In this document: one piece after another, positions 47,506 through 59,190 of the stretch | Layout of the letters: each line of letters begins with the position of its first letter | Position numbering within the stretch: the stretch's first letter is position 1 | Assembly: GCF_039555335.1 (NCBI RefSeq) | Contig: NC_092644.1 | Coordinates: 49,985,281-50,049,280, forward strand | Direction: 5' to 3' | DNA: 64,000 bases | From: Amphiura filiformis | Lineage: Eukaryota; Echinodermata; Ophiuroidea; Amphilepidida; Amphiuridae | Notes under the pieces: model-generated | Database searches by the model: none | Told to the model about the DNA's origin: nothing | What the model saw: the letters and a program-made list of their open reading frames with translations, nothing else | Made by a program: the position numbers and the translations under genes

Positions 47506-48450
47506 CAGGGCAGCGAAAAATAATTTCCTTTCTGGGAACGTGAACTGTTGTTTGAAATATTTTCTGCGAGCGTGGAGCCGTAGCGCGAGTATGAACTCAA
47601 TTATTAAACAGGTGGGGTCCAGGGGCAAAGCCCCAGCACAGTCTTAGAATTAATTTGCTGCCGAAAGCACTAAAAATTGGCACTTTTATTTTAAAATGAC
47701 CAAATATGGGGTTAATTTTGGTTAGAAACCCATATACAGCCGTCAATTTTGTGGCGATGATTGTATGGACAATCCCCTAACAATACATTGGTGGATTTAT
47801 GCCCCCTCCCAACCCGGATCTACCCCTATGTCATTAGCTAAAAATGACTGTTTGGAGTTATTACTCATTGGAGTCATAGTGTTACACCCAAATTGTAAAG
47901 TGCGAACATTTTGTTGATTTGTAGCTTGAGATTACAAAATTGAATACTTAACATTAAATGCTTACGGGCGTGCAAAATTTTTGGAATGTACATGCCTTCT
48001 TGTACATTTTACTCCGAATTTTACCCTCGAATTTTTTGATCCCCTCTATTAAGGACTGAATTTTTTGATCCCCCCTTTTAGGACCCAAAATCCTAGTTAT
48101 TGAACATTAATTTAGTTCCAAAGATGTGAACAGTTGAAGTTTTTCCAAAACAATATGCAACAAAAAAAATTATTTCCCTTGGCAAATCAGTGAAAAACGT
48201 GCTTTTCTGGGGAACGAATCCTACTTATGCTATATTCATTCCTGTCACTTGTGTTTAGTTTTATTTATCAGTTATCGTCGCAGAAAGTTCGCAGAAAATA
48301 TTTCACGAGTGATCGTGTTCACAGAATATTTTCAGAGCTTCAGAAAAATGATATTAAAGATTATTTTTCCCCGTCTTGATTTTTTTTCTGCGACTCTGAA
48401 TTTTTTTCTGGGAACGCCGGTACCACGATACCGGTGATTTCGTAGCCCTG
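47506..48450. mobile_element. hAT-like element (CAGGGCWRCGAAA ends)
   Basis: Left end CAGGGCAGCGAAAAA, right end inverted CAGGGCTACGAAATC. Exact 8-bp duplication TTGATGAT at 47498-47505 and 48451-48458. 945 bp, with repeated TTTCTGGGAACG words near both ends, no transposase. Lies in intron 1 of the thrombospondin-like gene. Confidence 0.92.
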
Positions 48451-48751
48451 TTGATGATTATGTGTTTTGTTTTTGTAGTTGCTTGTAAATTATTTTTGAC
48501 CTTGTTCTGTTTCTTTTTTAGGTTTTAGTAGAGCATAATATTTTACTTCTAGTTCATGAGCTACTTAACTTGCTTGAGAAGTCTAGCCACAAATTTGCTT
48601 CACATTTAAGGCTAGAGTCTATTGTTATTGAAATCTAGTAGAAATCGACACCGTGTAAAGCAATGGAAGTTCTGAAGTAAACAGCCGATCACAATGTTGT
48701 TAAAATTGCACTTCAACTTTATTTTAGAATGTTCTAAATAGGTAACCTTTG

Positions 48752-48966
48752 CTCTTAAAGAGGAAAACCCGCCAGAGCAGTTCTTCTGTGGTGAACTGAA
48801 CCTGCCTGGTTATCAAAATAATCAGTGCCAAGGTTATCTCTGAATTTGACAGACTGTGCTAATTGATGCAATAACATTAAAACATCAACTAGCACCTGTC
48901 AAATTCAGAGACAATCTTATCACTGATTAATTTGATAACCAGGCAGGGCTTCCTCTTTAAAGATAC
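48752..48966. mobile_element. Hairpin MITE of about 215 bp
   Basis: CTTAAAGAGGAA, GCCTGGTTATCAAAATAATC and CTCTGAATTTGACAG on the left face CTGTCAAATTCAGAG, GATTAATTTGATAACCAGGC and TTCCTCTTTAAAG on the right. Confidence 0.8.
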
Positions 48967-49093
48967 ATTTTGTACATACAGTTGACTCATGAAAATAACT
49001 ATCATCCAACTCAGTTTAAACATCAACAAAATATTTTAAACAAGCAAAATGCAAAAAATCTATCGGGTTCTAAGGCATATTTCGAAACAAATA

Positions 49094-49207
49094 TTAAAAG
49101 GGCATTTTGTGATTCACAGCATCATCCCTCCAATAACCTTTTATCATGGATATCTACTGACAAATGTCAGATAAAAAGGATGCTAGGATCACAAAATACC
49201 CTTTTAA
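49094..49207. mobile_element. 114-bp MITE bounded by TTAA
   Basis: TTAAAAGGGCATTTTGTGAT and ATCACAAAATACCCTTTTAA face each other; TTAA at both edges suggests a piggyBac- or Kolobok-type target duplication. The end word GGGCATTTTGTGATTCACAG is related to the repeats at 1035-1150 and 9288-9405. Confidence 0.75.
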
Positions 49208-50783
49208 CATTTAACATTTTTATCATAATTTGCAATGGATCATATTCACAGATACTAGATGAGTTTAGAAATGTACTCTGTGGAGCAATTTCACATTTTG
49301 TGTTATGATACTAGTATAAAATGATAAAGGTCATAGACCTTCATTTTGTACGAGTAAAAGTTGTGAACATCTCAAAGTAACCGCAGCTTTCTTAACACTC
49401 CTGCTCAAACCAATGTTATCAGCATCTGTGTGATAGCTGCCCTAGGCGCATACACATGTAATTGCCTCACAGTAGGTCGGATTACTTCATAATCTACTAC
49501 AAAATCTTATCAAATACATGTGGTGTGTGTTTACAATTGCTCCAAGTCATTAGTTTTTGAAATGGAGTGTTGTTTTTCATAATACTTGGTACCTAATTTT
49601 GTGTACGGTGTTTGACATGTTGACAAATGTCTTCATTTCAAAATTTTCTCACCAGTTTATCTTTGATTGGTCTTTCAATGTTTTTTGTTACTCAGCATCA
49701 GAAATTTGGTAAGAATCCATTTTAAAACAAAGATTCTTCTGGCAAATTTCTAAGAATCTTTGTTCTTGTAAATCTAAATGTGTGTGTATATTGTGTGTCA
49801 GGAGCTATATTTTTCCAGCTATAGCCAGTAGCCATTTAACCAAAAAAATTAATACGGTACTTTAGTCTTATAGGAAATGATCAAGGAATCCAATAATCGC
49901 ATTTATATTCCATAGGTCTTGTGGTTCTTGAGTTATGGCGAATAATATCAAAACAAAAGTTTTGGGCGTTTTCCCCCTTCTGAGAAAAATCATGCAGATA
50001 GGACAGATCATGCAGATAGAACCCACACCATTCCTCTTATAATATGCCAGCTTTATTTGTCTCAATATTTGAGTGCAAACACTGCTAGGTCATGCTCTCC
50101 TTAAACCCTCCTTAAAGCCAGAACAAGGGGAGACACATTCGTCCATGCCCAAATTCGAGATTTCTTGTTACTTATGAGCACCATGTATTCTTTCACTTGA
50201 AACCTTTAGATAAAATACACCATGTTAATATTTGCTCACTATTTTTGCTTTATTTATTTCACTCTTTTCAACTCATTGTTTGTAAACACTCCTGAGAACA
50301 TTTCTCAAGCAAAAAAGATCTGGTCACAAGATTATTACTTGTATACAGTTCTAATGTTACAAGTGGCCTGAAGCATTCAAGTTTTCAAGATGTTTTTATG
50401 TGACATTTCACTGTTTGTAAACAAGTAGGATAATACTACATTTCTGATCAAGTTTCTGAAATGTAAGTGTATAGATGATAAATTCATTCATTATATACCC
50501 GAAGGTCTTTGACTGAGAATAATGTGATCTTATGGTACTACTATGTATCTACATGCATATGTATTGACGGCAACCAGTAATTTTATTTGGGGGGGGGCAA
50601 AGTGAATTTCAGGGACTGCAAAAATCAACAAATATGTGCAAAATTGCTGCAAAAGTGGAAATTTTTACTGGGGGAGGAAGAGTTCTGACTGGGGACACCA
50701 GTTACATCACTTTTCAATTTTTGTTTTTCATGTACTAAGATGAATGATTATTTCACCTTTTGTCTTTTCTTTCCTATTTACAG
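49208..50783. other. Thrombospondin-like gene, rest of intron 1
   Basis: AT-rich; no exon with good splice signals and phase 1 was found between the signal-peptide exon and the TSPN exon. A G run (50590-50597) and ordinary intron sequence only. Confidence 0.4.
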
Positions 50784-51313
50784 GTGTTAATCTTTTGGAC
50801 CTGTTTAGTTCTGGAGAAAATTTGAAGGGCGTAACCATTGTCCCAGGTCCTATGCGTCACGCACACGCTTGGAGGGTTAGACCAAGCATCGGCAAACTCA
50901 CACTCCCAGAAAATGAACTAGCGTGGCTACAATCACAACTTACAAATTCATTCAGTGTTTATGTGTCAGCTAAACAAGTCAAAAAGGGTTCAGGAACTTT
51001 ATTTGCAATTGGAAATAGCAGCACACCTTGGCTGGCATTAATTTCAACTCTGCAACACAATGAGATGAAATTACGATATCGTGTAGTGGGAGAACCAGAA
51101 AAGATTCATGAATTGGTGCTGCAGTCACCATTTTCAAATTATCGCAATTTTTCTCAAATGCTGCTAGTGGTGGATGGTGGAGATGTGCAATTACATGTAA
51201 ATTGTGAAGGAGTGACCAACGCATCTTTGGCAGGGAGTGTAGACATCATGGGAATGCCTCCTGATTCAGAGTTGTTCATTGCACAAGATCACAGACTGAA
51301 AAATAAATTTAGT
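50784..51313 (+). CDS. Thrombospondin-like protein, coding exon 2 (TSPN domain), gene continues past the window
   Basis: Acceptor TTTACAG ends at 50783; donor AGT|GTAAGT begins at 51314; phase 1 in, phase 0 out. About 176 residues of a laminin-G-like thrombospondin N-terminal domain: VNLLDLFSSGENLKGVTIV, SFSVYVSAKQVKKGSGTLFA, LLVVDGGDVQLHVNCEG. The pattern follows thrombospondin-1 (IFELTGAARK, LLASLRQMKKTRGTLLAL, YIDCEKM), including the single cysteine that in family members pairs with one in the next exon. One large exon for most of this domain is also the vertebrate thrombospondin arrangement. NELL proteins and some collagens share the domain, so the exact family is open. No following exon was found before 64000. 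Product would be secreted and extracellular-matrix or heparin-associated. Confidence 0.85.
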
Positions 51314-52000
51314 GTAAGTATTTTGTGTTCATAACTAATTTGTTTCTTGCATGCTATGTCTTTATTTATTTATTTTAAATTACTCACAATAGTTCGTGTT
51401 ATTGTTTTCAGTATTGCTGTTGTTTTCCTCCTGATACTGTATACAATGTACACTATTATTTTTGAGATGGTTTTATTTGTATAACAATGTACATTCTATC
51501 ATTTGGAATTGGCTGTTTACATCTGTATAGTACCACTGTATGGTCTCAACCATGTGGATTCTGTTCCTGTACTGTTGACATGGTTCATGTTTGAACTAAA
51601 TTTCAATTTATTTGTACTTGTATATTCTTGTACTTTGTACCACTTAATATACAAGTGTGTAAATTCATGCCATATTGTTGTATGGCCTACAACAGGCCTT
51701 CTCAACTAGTTTGTTTGAAGTGTCAACTGGGAAATTTTAGTGATCATAAAGTGCCAACATGTTAAGGGAGGATTTTGCAAGGGAGCGCTTGTGCGACCAA
51801 ACGCATATCGGGTGGGGTCCATGGGCCTGCCTTATGGCCCCTGTAGGGGTCCACTAGGTGAAAGCCCGACCGTGGGGGTCCAGGGGGCAGCGCAACCGGA
51901 AGCTCTGAGATTTTAGGGTTTTCTAAAAGCTCAGATGTGGTATTTTCACCCTTTTTTGTTAATAATTTATGTGAAAAACTCAAGTAAACTTACCGTGCGC

Positions 52001-53023
52001 CAGCCCTCGAATTAACCCACGGCACCGACGGCATATTGCCGTGGGTGCCCACCCCCATTGCCGTAATGCCCTCAAAATATGTCCTTTACCGACGGCAGTC
52101 ACTTGCCGTGCCCCTAAATGAAGTTGCCGTGGGTGCCCTAGCCGGCCGGCCCTGCCCCTTCATTATAAAATCGAAAACAAGTACTGGTTAAATCCCCGCA
52201 AAATTGTGGAAAATTAAATCGAAAATCTTGAACACGATCGCTATTTTGAGCATCGTAACCCAGCTATCAATCACAGTATACACAATAGTTAATTGTGAAT
52301 TAATATTCATTACCCCTACGTAAGCTTACATATTCAGCCAATCACATCGGCTTTTATACATTATCTGGTTGCTATTCATTTACTCGATTGGTCAGAGAAA
52401 TACCTTCAACGTACTATCGACCATTTAGAAACGCTGTTAGTAACTAAAGCTTCCTCGACCTCGTGTCATGAACAAAATCTGAGCGCTGGGCAAATCAATT
52501 GTTCTCTCGATTATCAAACATTGACTTCCCATTGCAAACCGATGGCGATACCCTTCCGGTATCGTCTTATCATGTACATGTGAGCCCATCTCTAGATATG
52601 TTTTGTTTTGCACGAAATAGTTTTTATCCCGCTAATTTGATCAATATTATTACCAAAGTTACAGCTGTTTCATCGCTGTTTCGAGTCAGTTTTGCAGCTC
52701 AGAACTAGGGATCACAAAATTAAACTGTTGATTTTTGATTGCTTTTTATTATAAAGCAGGTTTTTTAAGCAATCAGGTTAGTTTTAGTGTAAAGTTGAGA
52801 GTCGAATTTTACTTGGTGTCGAATTCAGCTGACGGTAATGCATCTATTCGCTTTTGAAAAATTGCCTTGGTGCCCTTCTCAAATTTTCAACAGTTGCCTT
52901 GATGCCCTTTTGAAATATTACAAATTGCCGTGCTGCCTTGCCTTTTCAGTAAAAATCCACGGCAATTATCAACTTGCCCTAAAAAAGTTGCCGTGCCCCT
53001 TCAGATCCTTAATTCGAGGGCTG
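52001..53023. mobile_element. hAT-like element (CAGCCCTCGAATTAA ends)
   Basis: Perfect 15-bp inverted repeats CAGCCCTCGAATTAA with an exact 8-bp duplication CCGTGCGC at 51993-52000 and 53024-53031. 1023 bp. Sub-terminal regions are full of TTGCCGTG/CACGGCAA words, as expected for transposase-binding motifs. No transposase frame. Confidence 0.93.
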
Positions 53024-53031
53024 CCGTGCGC

Positions 53032-55502
53032 CACTTCGTGCACCACTTCGTGCACCACTTCGACTAGCTCCAAGTGCCACAATTGGCGCGTTCGCTGCCA
53101 GTTGAGAAGGCCAGGCCTACAAGATCTTTGGTCATGAATCAAAGTAGGGTTAGAATAGAAACTGGGATATAGGGTTAAAAACTATTGCAACCCGTTTAAA
53201 ACCATTTAAAACAAAGCTGTTGAAATGTGACATTATGAAAATACTGTAAAAAAAAGTGCAGGGACCCAACTGGAGAAATACCATAGTTCAAATAATGAAC
53301 AGCATCTGCAATGTTCCTTTAGATTACTATCTTTCTGTGTAATGGAGGAGACCAGGATATGTTACCATGGTAATGCTTCCACTATCGTTGACAAGATGAC
53401 AAAAAGTCAAGTGAAATTGCAGAACTTGTTGCTTCATTTACCAATGTTTATTTTTGCTAGGAACAGAAATCAAAACAAAATAATAAAAATAAGAATAAAA
53501 GATAATTATCAAAAAGCAAATCAAACTGATCATACAATTTAAAAAACATACAGTAGAGTGTGCACATGTGGTCCAGTGTGATACTACATGTAGGTTTGCA
53601 AGATGTCAATATTTAATAATAATGTGCATTGACACCACTTAAAATCACAGGGTCACCTTTAACCTGTTTAAAAGGTGTCACCTCAAGTTCATAATAGACT
53701 TGTTTATGGAATATTAATTGACATCCTACATGTACATTCAAAAATTGGAAGTGTAAATTTTATTTAATATACATGTACATACTGTACACATTGTGATTCT
53801 AATTCTAAGACTGGCTTTTAAAATGTCTGAGCAAAGAGTGCCTTACATATCTCTGTCACAGCACAGTGAAATAAATTATTTATCAAAATGATGACTTTGA
53901 AACAAAAGTCAAATGGACTTATAAATGACTTGAATTCTGAACTTGAAATTAGAGGTCATTGAATCCCTGTGGCTCACTGTCAGAGATAAAATCTGACAAA
54001 TTAACATAGTATAGCTGATCAAACCATTCCCACACATAGTAGCTTGTACTAATACCACAGTAATCAGTACAGTGCAAATAGGCTGTAAGTGAATAGTAAT
54101 AACAAAGTGTTTACTGTACAACCTCCTTGTATTCCAGTGTCCAGCTATATACTCTACTGCAACTTTTAAGGGACTGATCAATTTTTATACCACAGGGAAT
54201 GAGGGAATTTGTAATATTTATTTTATTTTTTGTTAAAAAGAAGTTGTTTTTACTTCATTTTTATCTTGGAAAATGGATGATGTTAGCTCAAAAAATGTAG
54301 GTTGTTTTGTCTAAAGTTATAAACCCACAGCTTGGATGTTGTGGTAGGCCTACCGAATTAACAGCATTTACTTTCACAATTGCTTGTTCCCCCCTCCACT
54401 AAAAAAAACTATGTTACCTACCCTGTTTCTTCCAATCTCTACATAATTATAGGCCTATGTGTTCTCTTCCATTTTCCATTTTCCACTTCCTAATATTGAA
54501 TAAACATGGGGAGTTGGGGACTAATTTTAATGAACTACAGCCTACATGTAGGCCTACGCACACAGTAAAACACTGCACACACTGGGACAATTTTTCTGAA
54601 GAAAATTAAAACTTGTTTCCTTTGTAAGGATATGTGTTTCCCCAAATTCTCCCTCACAAATATTTGTTATTGATCCCTATTGCAAAAGGGACAATTACTG
54701 GAACTGGAATCAAGCATTTCTTTGACTAAGGTCCAGGACAATTCGACAAATATATTTTTGTTGCAATTATAATTTTTTTTTCTATAATTGGCTTTTTTAT
54801 AATCAACATTCCAATTGCCAGGAAGAGCCATTTGGTGTGACAAGGGGTACTATCCATGATGAAAAATCCACCAAAAATGTTTTTTTATATGATCAGTTGA
54901 GCATTGTTCTATGTGAACAGGCATTGGAAAGAGGGTGTAATTTCTACTCATACATATTTAGGAGAATTTTGGGTCAATTTTCAATGCCCCATAACAATAA
55001 ACATATTGTTCTTAACTTCAGCATTGTTCAGAGCAATTTTGTCATGAATAAACACAAGAAATGTACATTGAATGAATGGCAAACATACAAAAGTACACCA
55101 AGCTAAAATTACTTGCTTTATAGGGAATGTACGTAAAATTTGATTTCTTGTTTAGGGTAGTAAATTAGGATACTATAATTATTTGCTTAGGCCAACACTA
55201 ATACTTGTCATGCTTTTTGAGAGTCCGTGTCAATGGGTGGTATCCCTTTGTTAAAATGACAATAACATGCTGAACATGAAATAAAAAATAAATAAATCTG
55301 ACATTTTACAAACATTTGCAAAGACTCCAATTTAGACACCTGTTCAACCAATGTGACAGTTGTTATGTTTTGATCAATGATTGAGTTCAGGGAGGAGCAG
55401 TAAAATGAGTTGAGAACATGAATGTAGCCTGGGAATGTAGGCCTACATTGTTGTATCCCAGTTTTATTGGAGGGCAGACCTGGAGAATTGTGTACTTACA
55501 AA
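53032..55502. other. Likely intron of the thrombospondin-like gene, nothing recognised
   Basis: Begins with a short CACTTCGTGCAC triplicate (53031-53060). The rest is AT-rich with no cysteine-rich (VWC/EGF) exon that I could identify, although short exons could be missed. Confidence 0.35.
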
Positions 55503-56317
55503 TCGTCGAGTGCATCACATACTGGTCTATCTTGAATTTTTGACTTTTTTGAGAAAATTGGTATATAGTTCTTTTTTATGAAGCTCTTCCAATACAACAA
55601 ATTACAGACCTCAATTTTTCCTAGATAATTAGTAATAAAATGTTAAATTTAAACTATCTCTGATTTTTTCAAAATACGTATTTCACATACTGATCTATCT
55701 CGAAAAAACACGCATTTCTAGAAAATCGCAATTGAAAATCTTCGTATTAAGTTTACCTTTCTATAATTTAATTAGACTGTGAATTTTTATGAAGGTGGTT
55801 TTAAATTAACGCATATACTTAACAGATTTATTTAAGTGGAATGTTTTATTATATTTACGTATGTACTATTGCTTAAAACTACACTTAAGTTGTAGTTCTG
55901 TATGTGAAAACTTTCATTTCCCGATATCGTATTGAAAGTGCATTCACATACTGGTCTATCTCGAGATAGACCAGTATGTGATGCGATCTAAAGTCACGTC
56001 ATTGTTCGCGAAATCGAGATAGCCCCCAAGATAGACCAGTATGAAATGCACTTTAAATACGATATCGGGAAATTAACTATTTCACATACAGAACTACAAC
56101 TTTAGTGTAGTTTTAAGCAATATTGCAAAGGTAAATATAATTCAAGAATCCACTTAAATTAATTTGTTAAGTATATACTTTAATTTAAAACCACTTTCAT
56201 TAAAATCCATAGTCTAATTAAATTATAGAAAGGTTAACTTAATACGAAGTTTTTCAATTGCGATTTTCTCGAAATGTGTGTTTTTCGAGATAGACCAGTA
56301 TGTGATGCGTCCGACGA
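55503..56317. mobile_element. Foldback element built from CACATACTGGTCTATCTCGA
   Basis: Two arms of about 270 bp (55680-55960, 56030-56310) are reverse complements: CGATATCGTATTGAAAGTGC against GCACTTTAAATACGATATCG, and AGAACTACAACTTTAGTGTA against ACACTTAAGTTGTAGTTCT. The word CACATACTGGTCTATCT or its complement occurs at both outer ends, both arm ends and the centre. The centre, 55945-55980, is a perfect 36-bp palindrome. TCGTCG/CGACGA mark the outermost ends. Confidence 0.85.
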
Positions 56318-56674
56318 AATGTAGTATGTATCATGGGAAGGTATTATATGAGGCCAAAAATGGATAGGTTGTGACTGGAGTAACATAGATAGTGAATAAT
56401 GGGTGGGGTCATTCAAGTATGATGGGTGACTGATAAGAAGATTTCCCATGGATTTTGACCAGTTCATTTTTGTTTTGTGCCATACAATTCATGTATGGTA
56501 TGACTAACATTTTGTCACAACTTCCATACTAGTGTTTGTCAAAGTTGCTTGGGAGGGGGGTCTGTACCAAAGGCATAAGCAGAGGGGGAATCCTGACAAC
56601 AAGTGGAAAGTCATAACCAGCTAAATTTTTACCATTCTGTACTCCTGCACAAGTTGGTAGCTTCATGGCTAAGG

Positions 56675-57004
56675 CAAAAAAAAAAAATTGTGTGTTTGTC
56701 CACGTCCGACCGACCGTGCACTCTGGTCCCGACCGTGTCTTTTTTTTTTTTAATTTGCGTTGAATGTGCTAGTAAAACAGTGGTTAGTATAAATTTAAAG
56801 AAAGAAAATGTAAAGAAAATGAACAGTATAACATGCAGAACCACCTCAAGAGTTAATCCAGTAAAGTGCTGTGTGTTTGACTTATTTACCAGTCTTCAAA
56901 TTGTCAGTTTCAAGTGCAATATCTGTTAAAAAAAAAAAAAATCCGACCTACCGACCCAACTGTTTCATAAGCCTCTATGGACAAACAAACCTTTTTTTTT
57001 TTTT
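56675..57004. mobile_element. MITE, inverted relative of 26622-27099
   Basis: TTGTGTGTTTGTCC at the left and GGACAAACAAAC at the right; interior TCAGTTTCAAGTGCAATATC, TCCGACCTACCGACCC and GGTCCCGACCGTG match the intron-8 copy in reverse. This copy lacks the extra hairpin found there. Confidence 0.8.
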
Positions 57005-57165
57005 CTTATAATTAGTTTAACACAGACTACTCCCATAGGAGTTTCATCCTGACAAAAAAAATAATAAGACAAAAATGCTGGAATCACTTTACAAACATTG
57101 TTTCCCCCCCTCCATAATACATAGTCTTATGCCATGGAACTTTACCCAGTGCAATTTTACTTACA

Positions 57166-57326
57166 GGTTAATAACTGTGCATCGGTTATTAGGAGGGCAT
57201 TCTGAAAAACATTTTGCCTTTGGAACCGAGGAATATCCTGAGGGGTGTGATATTCCGAGGTCCAAAGCAAAATGTTTCGATTTTCACAATGCCCGTCATA
57301 TTTATACTGATGCAAAGTTATTAACC
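57166..57326. mobile_element. 161-bp near-perfect palindrome (snapback MITE)
   Basis: GGTTAATAACTGTGCATC, AAACATTTTGC and CCGAGGAATATC on the left face GATATTCCGAGG, GCAAAATGTTT and GATGCAAAGTTATTAACC on the right, with a loop of about 11 nt (CTGAGGGGTGT). Reading frames across it are incidental. Confidence 0.85.
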
Positions 57327-59040
57327 TCATTCATAACCATATCTTTGATCTCTTCACTGTACAAAATAACACAAAAGTTTGCTCAAAAGTTTGTAAAAAA
57401 AGATGATTTTTACATCTTCCCTTTCCAAAAATCGATCATGCTAAAACAGAATGGCCAATAACAAAAGTGCGTATCACAATAATATGGTAGCGCGCAATCC
57501 AAATACGGCAGCCAGGGCGAGCGCAATTTGTTTGACGCACAATATGGAGTTCGTGGAGGCTACTAATATTTATTTTCAAACAATTACGCATTTTGTGGTC
57601 AATTGTGAGATATTAATGACCCGATTTGCGTCTGCGTTTTCACAAATAACTAAATGTAATTGGATCACAGGCATCGCATTACAACCCTCCTGTAAGCTAT
57701 ATCCCTCCCCTTCCCCCACCAATCAATGTTGCAGAGTCCAACACGGAGCCTGATGATAAGACCCCGATCAACATTGTTACGGGGGAAGGGGGATCAATTT
57801 TAGTTCATGGTCCTAAACTGTCCCAAGACTAAATTCTATGATTGTAGCTATGAATAAGGTAATCCAAAACTCACTCATATAACTCAAATACATCATATTT
57901 CAAGAAATGTTGTAGAATCCAGTTCACTGTCTGTGATGTAGTCTATTTCATAGCCCCTTTTTGAAATTCATGTTATCAACTCACAATGAAATACTGTAAC
58001 ATTCAGCAAGAGAACCACCCCATCCAAAAACTGTGATGCCGCAAGTAAAAAACAGGATGGAGCGTTCACTTGGGATGTGTTATGTTTCGTGGAAGGGCAC
58101 AGCTGGAGTAAATTGTTGATCAAAATGGGACTACAAGTTTAGTAGGTATCTAGTATTATGTCGCCTACATGTTGTAATTTAATGAAGAGGAGGCTGCAGG
58201 TTATCGCAGTTATGGAATGTTTATTTGATGTACATGACTGTAGCTGCAGGTATTGGTTTTATAATTCAAGCAACTGGGTGGTATTATGTATCTTATTTAG
58301 GATTAATAAAATATATTGAATTGGAAAAATTGAATACACATGTTGATTAGACCTGTGTATTTCGACCATTAGGCCAAAAAACAACTGGTCCAAAAAGGTA
58401 AGGACGGTCGGTCAGATTTTTTTTAAATATGGCTTTGTGGAAGCAAAAGGAGCAAAGCAAGTTAAAGACAACATTTAATGTTTAAGTTGGCCGTTTACGG
58501 ATAAATGGTAAAAAAATCAACCATTTAAACGTAAAAAAACCACCCCAAAACAGCTAGCAATGCATAATAATTCAATGGCTGTTCAATAGAAGCAAAAGTA
58601 ATCAAAAAGCTTTTAATTTTGGTTATAAGCAGCTTCCGAACATATTATTGTAGATTTCATGTTTATACAGCACTCATTGCTACATACAATAGCTTACAAT
58701 GTTTCTGAATTTGACATCCTTAATTAATTGCACCTTAATTGCTTGTTTATAATGGCCACTCTAGATCTTCAAGTCACACTCCTGTGATGGCTCTCCCAAC
58801 TGCTCCATCCAGCATACAATTCTTGATGTCAGGCCCTGTAGTCCTGTATCCTCTGCCAACATCTTGATCAGTATAGGGGGATCTCTTGCTCGTTTCCCAT
58901 GTTTGGCCTGTCACATGATAACCCTTGATGCAGCTTCCCTTTTGATCCTTCATTGTAGTAGCATGCAGTAACCTGTACATGTAAACTTAAGTCTTCTGAT
59001 CCTTAATTTCTCAGAGATTGGCCACAGTTTTATATATAAG
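57327..59040. other. No gene recognised
   Basis: AT-rich with fragments of known local repeats: GCTGTTCAATAGAAGCAAAA near 58578, as in the centre of the hAT element at 12456-13052, and a GACGGTCGGTCAGATTTTT piece near 58403 from the 26622/56675 family. Confidence 0.4.
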
Positions 59041-59190
59041 AGAGTACAGAAGTGTGACGTCATGAAATTTTCTTTTTTGCATTTCAGCATTTTCATGATC
59101 ATATTTCAGTAGAATGTGATGAAAAACATCCACAGTCCAAATTTGGTGGGAATCGGATCATGAGGGCCCGAGATATGGCCGCATGAATAC

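Noticed and set aside
52499..52708. ORF inside the hAT-like element as a transposase piece
   Set aside because: Only 69 residues with no hAT dimerisation or zinc-finger motif visible.
57075..57753. Two overlapping ORFs of 100-128 residues
   Set aside because: The first lies across a hairpin MITE; the second has no recognisable domain or splice context.
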